From Rhipidocladum racemiflorum (lineage: Eukaryota; Streptophyta; Magnoliopsida; Poales; Poaceae): a DNA stretch of 64,000 nt. A program made the position numbers and the translations under genes. The notes below the pieces were generated by a model that did not search any database, had not been told where the DNA came from, and saw only the letters and a list, made by a program, of their open reading frames with translations. The DNA lies in contig CM070572.1 in the NCBI GenBank assembly GCA_036346355.1, positions 4,285,001 to 4,349,000 of the forward strand, read 5' to 3'. This document shows, one piece after another, positions 21,384 through 32,509 of this stretch (within the stretch, counting starts at the first letter, position 1; the number at the start of each line of letters is the position of its first letter).

Positions 21384-24300
21384 TTACTTCACATTCATTG
21401 CGGCAGCCATTTTCCTCAACCTTTGAGATATTTCAGTGAAGGATGGTCTGTCGGCTGGATCACCCGCCCAACAACTTTCCATCAATGATTTCCATTCAGG
21501 ATCACACCATGAAGGGATCTGAGGACGTAGGGAATTGTTCACAATGCCCCCTAGAAAATGTCATGATAATTAAATCACTTCAGTGATGTATTAACCAAGG
21601 CATCAATAACCAATTACAGGTGCATGACTAAATATTCGTAAGCACAACACAATAATCTGTACTGAATATAACACGGCACAAGTAAGGCAAGTGCATAGTT
21701 ATTATATTCTTTCATTGACTTCCAATTTCCGTATTCAAAGGAGATGAAGTAATACTATCAAAATGTATGCAATGAAACACCACTTACCTACATATGCCTT
21801 TTTTAAGTGCATTATTTAACAATTAATATGTATGGCAGTTATTACTTCCAACACATTACACATCTGGGGATTTACATGTCCCATTTTCCATTAGCTAAGC
21901 CTTCAGAAACCTTTCAAAATTGCATCCAAACATAGAAAGCAATTTTAAAAGGAAGAAAACTTCCGCTGAATATTTTTTTCACAGCCAAAAAGTATACAAG
22001 TTATTCGTACTGATATATGTACCAAAAAGAAAAGTTTAAACATGGAAGAAGGTATCATCAGAAATCAAACATTGTAATCAACATAGCTTACTATATAAAC
22101 TTTTGGACATTACCAATAATCGTAGCAGCGCGCATATCAGAATACGGCTCTTCCCCAGTAAGCAGCTCCCACATCACAATACCAAACGAGTAGACATCAA
22201 TCTAAAAAATACAGTAAATTGATTTCTTTCGGAACACAAAAAATCAAGCATTCTTTAAACTTTGAACAACTTATGATCCATAAAAGGTGCTTATTAGACC
22301 AAGCATTGCTACCTTCTCTGACACCATATTGCTTTTCCCACTCAGAAGCTCTGGCGCCATCCATGGTAAAGTTCCTCTTACACCACCAGATACCAAAGTA
22401 TGCTGCTTCACCTTTGATAGTCCAAGGTCACCAATCTGATCAGAAGGTATTAAGATGGGATGAGAACGGTCAGAGAGAAAACACCAACCATTGGCAGCAA
22501 GATTTGGAAAAAAAAATGTTCAAAAAGGAAAAAAGAGAAGCAAGGAAGGGGAGGGGGTGGGGATCACACCTTGCAGATCGGCCGTTGTGGATCCCTCATG
22601 TTCACCAGTAGGTTCTCACACTTGAGATCGAAATGGACTATATTCTTCCCGTGCAAATATTCCATGCCAAATGCGGCATCCATGGCTAATATAACTCTTT
22701 TACGGCGATCAATTGTCCTGCGCAGTTTCTATATATTAGAATTTGGATCTTGGATAAATGAGAAATCAAACTGTTCTTTTATTAAACAAGTAGTACCTGT
22801 CTTTTTTCCTCAAGAACTGTTTGAGAGACCCATTGACCATAAACTCAGTAACAGTTGCTAAGCTTCCATCAGGACCATCACGAACTACACCATAAAATGA
22901 AACCACATTTGGATGATGAAGTGAGCTCAGGATCAGAGCTTCTTTCCAGAAATCTGCAATCTGCGAGATCAGATAAATCTGAACTTAAGACATTTTCCAC
23001 AGAAAATATGAGCCGATTAAAACCAAATAACTTCCTTTTTGCAATACATATATCATTACATTCATATTGGAAAAAAAAAACAGTTTTGCTTCTCCCTTTT
23101 TCATGCCGGATTATTCAGAATATTGTTCAGAAGATGTTGTGAGGCAGGAATGGAGAAGGTGATTGCATGACACAAAACCATTATCTAGAACAACTATCCA
23201 CAGCAAATAATATGAAACATGAAATAGTCACTTCAGTATTAGACAAAGTAGATGTTTTAACCTGGAAAGAGGAAAAGAGAAATTTTACTACGCTACCTAT
23301 CCTGAAGTAGGAGGAACTAACGAGAAAATGAAACATACCAAGCGCTCCCTCTCAGATGGTTTTCCAGCAAAGCAACTAGCTTTTATTCTTTTGATGGCAA
23401 CATCACATCCCCTCCATTTACCATGAAAGACGGCCCCATAAGTACCTGAACCCAGCTCTCTGATTTCCTCCAAATCATCATTTTTTATAGTCTGCATAGT
23501 CCATACACAGTATAAGTGGGACATGAGGTAAAATTCAAACATTATTACATATCAAGCGATCGGCAAAAAGACCTGCAGTCCTTTAGATAAAGCTTCAGCT
23601 TCAGCAGTTGTAGCTTCGATCTTCAAACTTTGCTGCTGATCACAGCTTCCATGCACATCAGAGTCCTGCTCTGCATCAGTATTCTGCAGATCAAAAGGAT
23701 TTGAGTGGAGAGCATTAGATAGCTTAGTTATTTGTGTAATGTTCAAGTATACACCAGCAGTTACCTCATCCAACTTCTTTCCATCGTTGTCATCATCACA
23801 AACAGGTGAAACAGCAGGACCAGCATCTGGTTGAGCCTTTCCTGTCTCCTCAGCATCTTCCAATGCAGCCATTTTAACAGAGGCAACCAGCTCTGGAAGG
23901 AAATTCAATCTATCCTCTGAAATATCCCCACATTCCTGCAGCGCTGCAGCCCCAGCTTCATGCACTTTAGTCATGCTTGTTTCATGTTCTGTAGGATTTC
24001 CCTGTTTGAGATCAACTCCAACATGGTGGGGCAAGGTACTTGGGTCATTCACAAAATGTGAAGGATTTGTTTCATCCACATTTCGAGTAAGATTTTCAGC
24101 CTCTGGACCTTCAAATTTCTTCCTTGTGTTAATGTCCAACCTGGACAATTGACCAGTGAGGGGTAATGCAGAAACAGCTGCTTTGCCATCAATGTGCGAT
24201 GATAGCATGGGTTCAGCGCACGCTCTTTCAGGATGAATCTCCATCAATGGAGCTCCTGGTTGACGCGGGACTGATTCTGGGGCAAAGAAAGGCTGAACGT

Positions 24301-26134
24301 TGTACTGAGTAGTATTTGGATTTGGCCTAGGACCAAGAGCACAAGAGTTTTCTACAACAGCAGGAATATCATGCCCAACAACTCTATATGATATGTTGCT
24401 ATTGGGTGAAGGCCATGGGTTTGGCATTCGATCATATGCAGGTACACCAGGAATCCTTGGACTAACATCACCTGTATTTCTGACAAAGTTGGAGTTAATG
24501 CCCCCATTTGGGATAGGCTGGTGTGGTGATTCATATGGTGAACCTGTATGAACAGGGATGTTTTCTCTCCTCCTCAAAGATTGAAGTGGTGGCAAATTCT
24601 GCTGCATTTGGTAAAAGGAATCTGCACCATATGTTGAAGAGTGGCTGTAATGCTGACCTGTGGATTCTTCAAAACCTGATGTCGGGACAAATGATCCACC
24701 ACCTCCAACTTGTTGGTTATGATATGTATCACTGATATGCTCAATGCTGCCATGATAATAGTGGGGACTTTCATGGCTAGAGCAACTGAGAGATGCTGAA
24801 TGCATTTCATATACTTTGCTTGGTGTGAATGCAGAATTAGCCGAGTTGCTATCAATGTATGGCTCAAGCACTCTACCATTAGAAGGCAGATGCAACCTTC
24901 GATCCTCATATCGCTGATGGCTTTGGTTGGGACGCACATGCCAAGCTCTATCATGAGAATGTGAATCATTGTAAAACATGGGAGGGTGACCACCAGTTTG
25001 CTCTTTGATGAAAACACCATTTTCCAGTCTAACATCTTGGCCTACCACATAATGCTCACCAGGGTGGCAACAATCTGGACATGAATTAGCAGGGTGAGCA
25101 GAATACTCATTTATCATGCTCGATTGATCAAAATGTTGTTGGACTGGCCTCCAACGAGGATCGGTATAGCGAGGATCATTCACAGAACCTTGACCCTTCT
25201 GGAATGGTGAACGGCAGTGATCACATACACTGTTTCCATCAAAGAAATTGCCATGGTGGCCCAAATTACCTGGGAAGCCTGCATTTTGCTGAATTACAGC
25301 ACCAGGTGGAAGCCAGACCAAATTATCCACATGTGGCGGTGAATGAGCCTCATAATGCAGATATTTCGGTGACTGCCTCATGAAGTCATCAGGATTCCTC
25401 TCATCAAAATCCTCCACTCCGACTTGAAACCTTGCAGTAGCAGATGATGGTGAAATGGGAAAATCCCTAGGATCATGCACTCCATACTGGCCTGGAGAGA
25501 TGTATGCAGGGCTCCAAGGAGAATCCATCTCCCCATACCTCTGACTATGTGATGGGCGAGGAACATTCAAATGCCGCAAGCCGGCAATATCAGGGATTCC
25601 CGACTCGTTGCCTCCAATGCCAAAAAGCTGCTCCACTGACACAGGAGAGGAAGGTGACCTAACGTCACCAAGGCTATTAAGTGCATCTACATACCTCCTC
25701 TCGGTCTCCCGCTCATCCCCATTATAATGCACAGCAGCTGATGCAGCCTCATCATCCAAGTGCTGCGAAAATAAGAAGATCCTCAGCCGAGTGAACCCCT
25801 CTCCGGTAGCAATGAGCTTGTCATACTCCTCCATCATGTTCACCACATCATCATCATTAACAACTGAGACCAACGCATCTAGATCCTCATCAGGTTGCTG
25901 GTACTTGATGATATCAGCATCCTCATAGAGCTCTCTCATCCGCGCTGTTAGGTCAGCATAGGATATACCGCGTGGCAACATGACAATCCTGGTCTCGCCG
26001 CCGACATAACGGAGACGACCATCAAGCGGGCGGGGCAGGATACTGCCTCCAAAGCTGCAGAGGAACTTGGCCATGCGCGTTTCCCCATCAACCTCAGTAC
26101 TCCCTGCAGCGGCAGCGGCAGCAGGGGGCGTCAT
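21384..26134 (-). CDS. PB1-domain Raf-like MAPKKK (plant Raf subgroup B)
   Basis: Six coding exons on the minus strand: 26,134-23,573, 23,491-23,339, 22,960-22,797, 22,717-22,570, 22,435-22,313, 22,201-22,114 and a last piece 21,550-21,384 (seven segments, all GT-AG with consistent phase); about 1,134 residues. Residues ~22-122 form a PB1 domain (LRYVGGETRIVMLPRGISY through NDDDVVNMMEEY). A long Ser/Pro/His-rich low-complexity middle follows, then the kinase from ~855: Gly loop ELGSGTYGAVFHGK, VAIK lysine, catalytic loop HFDLKCEN, metal site GDLGLSK (DLG instead of DFG), WMAPELLSG, and Raf-type IDVYSFGIVMWELLTGEEP. All catalytic residues are present and length is normal for the family. It is a cytosolic Ser/Thr kinase in stress/hormone phosphorelay. 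A PIF/Harbinger element sits 1.2 kb past its stop. The first coding exon may contain an in-frame 81-nt intron (23,764-23,684). Confidence 0.95.
23684..23764 (-). other. Possible 81-nt optional (in-frame) intron in the kinase gene
   Basis: On the minus strand GATGAG|GTAACTGCTG ... TTTGATCTGCAG|AATACT has proper GT and AG ends, AT-rich content and a length divisible by three. It can therefore be read through (27 residues, VTAGVYLNIT...) or removed without changing frame. Both readings are sequence-compatible. Confidence 0.5.
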
Positions 26135-27350
26135 GTGTGCCGAGACTGTTGGATCAAGTCGTCGTGATCTGGATCGGCACTGCAGCTTAGTACATCACAC
26201 GATTCAAATCAGGCAATTCCTGCCAGCTGTGCCGATTAGCCCCTTCCTGTCGAAAGAACAATACCAAGAAATTACGAAAACGTTCAAGGAAAGCACAAAA
26301 AAAATGGCATCTTCCATCGGACAAACAAAGAAAAGACATGAAATTCCAACCAAAGATCGCACAAATCCAACATATTTCACCTCTTTATACAAGAGTACAT
26401 CAGATTAGCCTACCGCCACAGAAGAGCCAAACTGTCCCAACTATTTGTGTGGGTGTGTGGGGGGAACCGGAAACAATTCGAAGAATGCAAAAGTCCCCAG
26501 TTGTTAAAGAGTGAAAGGTCGCACCTTAGATCAACACAAAGTGAACCTTGAACAATGCAAAGCCTGCGTCTTTGCCCCCAAATCCCAATTTCAAATATCA
26601 AAATCGAAAAACTTGAGACATGCTGAAGCCACAGGCAAAAAGGGGCAGAAAAAAATCGACAACCAATTTCCCCAAGAATCTCTCGGCCCTTCCGCAAAAT
26701 CTCAAACTGTTACCCCGCCAGGAAAAAAAAAATCTTTTCCCCCCCGAAATAAAGGGAAAAGGATAAGAACGAACTCCAAAAATAAATGCAGAAAAACAAA
26801 AACAAAACCAGCAAATTGTGCGTGCGCACGTCAGTGCGCGTGTGCGTATGTGTGAGAGAGGGGATGCAGCACACCTAACGGGCGATCCGGGGCTAAGCAA
26901 GAGAGCACCCAATCGCAATCGCAGCCGCCGCGCCTCTCCCTCCCTCCTCGCTTCCGGCGGTGCGCTTGCGCTTAGAGGTGGGAACGGCGGGAAAGGCGTT
27001 GTTGGGGGGAGAGGGGAGGAACCGGTCCGGATTTGCGGTGGGGAAGGAAGGTGGGGTGCTGGGCGTGTTGGGGGATTCGGGGCGCGCGGATATTCGCCCA
27101 CACCACAGGGCCGGCTAGGGATCATGTCACTCACGGCAGCGCCAGCGCCATAGCCGCAGCCATTGGGAAATCGGCACGGGCGCGCGCGGGGGGGCGTTTT
27201 CAGGTGCGGACTCGTCGGCGTCGGGTGGGGTGCGGAGGGAGGTGGGCCGTGCGCGCGGCGTCGGTCTGGCCGTGGGATGGCTCCGCTGCGGCGCCGCGCG
27301 GTGCGGGTAGGGCCGGTCTCGTTAGGGTTTGAAAATTGTTTCGATTAATT
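26135..27350 (-). promoter_or_regulatory. 5' UTR and GC-rich promoter of the Raf-like kinase gene
   Basis: Upstream of the kinase ATG. A donor-like GTTAG|GTGTGC at 26,875 and an acceptor-like AAGCTGCAG ending at 26,180 would define a ~695-nt 5' UTR intron, common in this gene class. The CG-rich stretch 26,820-27,330 is the likely first exon and promoter CpG-rich region. TSS not determinable. Open frames here on either strand are compositional. Confidence 0.5.
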
Positions 27351-27455
27351 TCGGTACTCACTACTCAGTATGTTTAAAATTAAAATAAGTTGATTTCTAC
27401 GAGAAAAAAAGGCCATAAGTTCTGACTTAGGGTCTGTTTGTGTAGGCATTTTTAC

Positions 27456-27586
27456 TAGGGGTGAAAACGGATCGGATACAAGCGGGTAATAGGTTATCCC
27501 ATATCCTACCCTAATATTTTTTTTCTCGGATACGGGACGGGTACGGGTAATGAAAATACAGGATGGGTACGGGTACGGATATGGGT
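27456..27586. mobile_element. Aberrant 131-bp hAT-derived insertion with TSD
   Basis: Starts TAGGGGTGAAAACGGATCGG, the same terminus as the 4.3-kb hAT element at 45,969, and continues with GGGTACGGGTA-type repeats. An 8-bp direct repeat ATTTTTAC flanks it (27,448-27,455 and 27,587-27,594), but the right end lacks the expected inverse terminus TTTTCACCCCTA. Confidence 0.65.
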
Positions 27587-27594
27587 ATTTTTAC

Positions 27595-28411
27595 TGGCTT
27601 AAAAACCGAAAGCCAAAATATAAATAAATATATAAATTTTTATATGAGTCTTTTCAAAAATCATAAGCTTCCATATAACAACAAGCCAAAAGCCACCAGA
27701 GAGCTGTTTTTTTAGCTTATTAAGGATTGATTTTAGACTAATGTTACTAAAGTTAGGTAAAATTACTCATCTCTGTCATATACAAAAACTGATAGTTTTT
27801 AAACTGTTTAAACATAAAAGATGACTTTAAATTATAAACAAAAAAACTTAAGCGTAAATAAATAGGACCTATAATCATTGCGGAAAAAACCTGATAATAT
27901 ATATATTCTTACTCTTGTGCCGCAAAGAAATGCTATGACCTTAGGCATTGCACGTTTCTAAAAAATTTCATAATCGCGGATAGGTCCTATCGGTTTTTTT
28001 TTTTGCAAAAAGAACTCGCGGTTCTGTAGATTCGCGAACGGATCCTCCACCGGTTTTTTTTGGCAAAAAGAACCCGTGTTTACATAAATTCGTTGAGGGC
28101 TTTTAGCTAGCCCTTTTAAAAAAACACGAGAAAACTGAAAATTACACTGAGGTTCTACCGATTATTTTTGCAAAAAGGACCCGTGGTTCCATAAATTTCC
28201 GAACAGATCCTACACCTTTTTTGCAAAAAGGACACATAGTTACGCAAATTCACCAACGATTTCACCTAGCATATTTTTTTTAAAACCCCCTAAAAAACCA
28301 AAATTATGTGTAGACCCTCCTATCATTTTTTTAAAAAAAAATTAGAATCAAATTTCGCACGACCCGTGTCTACCCTACCAAGTGGTAGTTAAACTTAAAC
28401 GTGGTTGCCAG
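27595..28411. other. AT-rich noncoding DNA
   Basis: Contains degenerate repeats of the type TTTTTGCAAAAAGAACCCG (28,000-28,240) with alternating short unique pieces. Old repeat material; no gene seen. Confidence 0.45.
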
Positions 28412-28659
28412 TAGGGCTGGAAAAAAAGCTCGTTGAGCTGGCTCGGTGGCTCGTTCCAAAATTGCTCTGATTACATTTATTTATTTTTTTAAATAAAAAT
28501 TAGTTGATTTGGAACCAGAGTCAATTTCGGCTCGGCTCGTTAGGCTCGGCTCGTTAAGCTCGGTTCGAAGTTGGGTCTCAAACAATACAGGAGACTATAA
28601 TAAATAAGAATAAATCAGTGTCGAAGAAAGCTCGAAAAAAAATTCAACTGGCTCGTTAT

Positions 28660-28878
28660 TGTTAGACAACCTCGCTATCGAATAGTCCGGGGTTGCCTAA
28701 TAGATCTCAAGTGGAGAATAGACAGGGAGAAAGAGAGACACAATATGAGGAGGAACGGGCCTGCTTTATTATTCTGTATGCTTGTGTACAATGGGGTGAC
28801 CCCCTGCCTCCTATATATAGCGGTTCTGCTTAGAGATAAGGAAGAGTCCATATCGGATACGAATCCGGTTTCCTAACA
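28660..28878 (-). repeat. copia 3' LTR
   Basis: 219 bp, TGTTAG ... CCTAACA inverted ends, contains a CTATATATAG box and is identical to 35,590-35,808. Confidence 0.97.
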
Positions 28879-29126
28879 CTCCCCCTTGGACTCTTCACTG
28901 CGAGATGCATATGCCTCATTAAAACTCCATAAAAACCCAGTGAGAAAAATAATTGGAGAAAGAGTACATAGCACACGCTTGCTGTGTTGCACGGATTGCC
29001 TCATCAAAAACCTTATGTAAGAAAACTTCAATGAAAAACTTACTTAAGGAAAAGAGTACAATCCACCCAAACTTCAATGTTAATCTTCAAGATTTACGTT
29101 GGGTACTCAAACTTCATGTTTGAGAT

Positions 29127-30832
29127 TTATGTAGGAGTATGGGAAAAATCTCCCCCTGAAATCTGCACTTCTCTAAGCCTCATCATCCCGATTCCTCTAA
29201 TACATCTTTCAAAGGAAGATGCCGGGAGTGACTTAGTGAATAAATCTGCGAGATTTTCACACGACTTAGTATGCAGTATCTTTATCTCGTTCATCTTATG
29301 CATTTCATGAGCATAAAAGAACTTGGGGTTGATATGCTTTGTAAGGTTACTCTTCACATATCCCATTTGTACTTGTGCAACACAAGATGCATTATCTTCA
29401 TAGATAATAGTGTGTGTTTTTTCCATGTTCGAGACCACATGACTTCGGATGTGGTGAACCATTCTTCAAGCCATGCACATTCCCGAGAGGCTTCATACAA
29501 TGCAATGATTTCTGAGTGGTTAGTCGACGTCGAGACAAGAGTCTGCTTAGACGACTTCCAAGAAATTGCCGTTCCACCGCAAAGGAAAACATACCCAGTT
29601 TGTGACTTGCCAGTATGCGGGTCCGATAGGTACCCAGCATCGGCGTAGCCAACTAAATTCAATTCATTGTTTCTTCTGTAAAACAAGCCGAGGTCTTTGC
29701 TTCCTTGAAGGTAACGGAAGATGTCCTTCACCCCTTTCCAATGCCTTTTGGTGGGTTACGCCTTTATCTGCGCTAGCAAATTCACGGCGAACGCAATGTC
29801 CGGCCTAGTGCTATTCGCAAGGTACATGAGCGCTCCAATTGCACTCAAGTATGGGAATTCCGCTCCCAGGACTTCCTCCCCCTCTTCTTTAGGCCTGTAC
29901 GGGTCTAGGTCTGCTTGGAGTGACCTTCCGACCATTGGGGTTTTTGCGGGGTATGCCTTTTCAAAGCCAAATCTCTCCAACACTTTCTGCGTGTAGGATG
30001 CTTGGTGTACCAAGATTCCGCCTTGGACATGTTCAAGCTGCAAGCCTAAACAGAACTTGGTTTTACCCAAGTCTTTCATTTCAAACTCAGATTTCAAGTA
30101 TGTGCATGCTTCTTCAATTTCCTCATCCGTCCCAATGATGTTCAAGTCATCTACATAGACGGAGATTATACAAAATCCATTCGGGGATCGTTGTATAAAC
30201 ACACATGGACAATCTTCGCTGTTCGTGTAGCCTTTCTTGCAAAGAAAGTCACTTAAGCGATTGTACCATATTCTTCCTGACTGTTTTAGCCCATACAGTG
30301 ATTTCTCCAATTTCACACTGTATAGGTTTCTGTTTGCTCTGTCTTGGTTCGGGATAGGGATACCTTCCGGTACTTTCATGTATATCACCGAATCCAAGTT
30401 TCCATACAAATATGCTGTGACAACATCCATTAGTTTCATTCTCAACTTCAAGTTGACTGCCATTGAGATCAAGTATCTAAAGGTAATTCCACCCATGACC
30501 GGAGAATAGGTTTCTTCATAATCAACCCTAGGACGTTGAGTGAAACCTTGAACAACAAGCCTTGCAATGGTTGTTGCTCTTTTCATTGATTCTCCTATTA
30601 TTACAAAATTTATGGCCATTTCGTCATGGTGTGCTTCATGCACTTCTACTTCCTCTTCATTGCTATTTCCCATTCCAGGAGCAAGTTCCTTTAGTTTTTC
30701 TCCGCCAATGTGTGCGCACACATTATTTCCGGCGGCTTCTTCCAATGGAAGGTTCAGATCTGGAATTGCCTTTTCCACAGGCTTCTTTCCAGTGCCAGGT
30801 CTCAACTGGCTCCCCTTCTTGCTTTGGGGCAC
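29127..30832 (-). pseudogene. copia reverse transcriptase and RNase H remains
   Basis: The RT core lies in 30,832-29,756: FTQRPRVDYEETYSPV, SLYGLKQSGRIWY and the active-site box ISVYVDDLNIIG. RNase H follows in a different frame at 29,731-29,354 (YADAGYLSDPHTGKSQTGY) and its tail in a third frame at 29,462-29,127 (IYEDNASCVAQVQMGY, NLADLFTKSLP). At least two frameshifts separate parts that should be one polypeptide. The conserved residues themselves survive. Upstream, 31,378-30,845 continues the integrase-RT linker (KSGIYVGYENASIIRYLEP), again out of frame. Confidence 0.93.
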
Positions 30833-31606
30833 TTTTGTGATTGGCTATGGTAAGTCCTCTTGCCCATTTTTCCCCAGACGTCTCCGGGTACTTTGGGTTT
30901 GAGAAGCCAGATTTCCTGTTCTTTTTCTTTGAGGCCTCTGAACAGGATGAAGGATACCTTCTGCTTTCTTTGGTATTTCCACCCTCTCTGGTGCATTTCT
31001 TGCTAGTATATGCGACTTAACCACGCTCTTCAGATCACAAAAATGATCAGGCAGTTCATTTGCTAAATTCTGCAAATCGATTGTCTTCTTGACTTCATGA
31101 TTTGCTTCATTAGTGCGAGGGTCATGCACGGGGATCCCAATGGAATGCCATATGATTTTCCGTCATTTTTCATCCAATGGTTCATTTCCTCCCCCTAATG
31201 ACGGGAAAGCGATCCTCGTCAAAAAGATGCAATCAGCGAATTGGGCTGTATGCAAATCTCCAGTCGTGGGTTCCAAATACCTGATTATGGATGCATTCTC
31301 ATAACCAACGTATATCCCAGACTTGCGGAGAGGGCCCATTGTAGTTCGCTGTGGGGGTGGTATAGGTACATATACCATTCATTCAAATCTTCAGGATGAC
31401 CCATTGCACTAGTTGCATAGTTGAATGGATGTTGTAGGCCGACGGTCTATAATTGATGAGTCTTCTTTGCGTGCAGATCGTGTCCCCAACAAGTGTTGGG
31501 CAAGTTACAACTCTGCAAGAGCGATGCGGCAATGAACTTAATCCTCTTTATTAGTGCTTCACTAGCCCATTTTGGCGTATGGACGTGCGGTGCAGTGCTC
31601 AACAGC

Positions 31607-32495
31607 TTATTCCGTTCTTTGTGCAATAATCATCAAATGCCTTGAAGTGAATTCACCGGCATTGTCCATTCGAATGGACTTCACGCGATGATCGTGAAAA
31701 GCATTCTTAATTTCGATGATCTGCGAGATCAACTTTGCGAATGCATGATTCCTTGTTGACAAAGAAACATGTATGCGACCATTTCGAGGAAGCATCAATG
31801 AGCACCATAAAGTATCGAACGGCCACGACAAGGGCTGAATCGGACCGCAAATATCCCCTGAATGCGTTCCAGGAATGCGGGACTTCATGTTGCACTTTCA
31901 TAACAGAGGGTCTAGTTATTAATTTCCGGTGGCACATGCATGGCACACAAAATCTTCGTGATTCGGGAAATTCTTAACATTAATGCCATGACCTTGTGAG
32001 TTGTTAACTATATTTCTCATCAATCTAAGACCAGGATGACCTAATCTACAATGCCATAAAGCAAATAATTCAGAGCTTCTAAAGACAGTCTTCAAAGAAG
32101 TATACCTGCGTGTGCATTGATTTTCGTGGTAGTACAACCAGATTCATATGAGGGACATTTTTCTAGTACCATCTTTCCATATTCGCGTGCTTCACAATGC
32201 ACAAGTGTTCTTTGCCATTTTCTTCATTGGTTTCTACGTGAAACCCATTGGCGCGGATATCTTTGAAACTTAAGAGAGTGCGAGTTGATTCGAGGTACAA
32301 GAGGGCTTCTTCAATTACCAAAGTTGTACCCATTGGCAATATAATTGTGGCTCTTCCCGAGCCTATTATATGCGTGTCGCTTCTGCGATAGTTGTAATCC
32401 TTCAGCGTTCTTCGTGATCGTCTGGAAGTATTTCGACTCTCTTAAGATGGTATTTGTTGTGCCACTATCAACAATGCATATTTCCTCCATTGGGC
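31607..32495 (-). pseudogene. copia protease and integrase remains
   Basis: The protease active-site motif IVDSGTTNTILRES is readable at about 32,485-32,430. The gag-pre-integrase segment (ALWHCRLGHPGLRLM, with the HHCC-type Cys C..C) lies at 32,137-31,919. The integrase core follows at 31,946-31,607 in shifted frames (DNAGEFTSRHLMI). Frames shift between every block, so no continuous polyprotein exists. Confidence 0.85.
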
Positions 32496-32509
32496 GCTAC
32501 ACGATTTCT

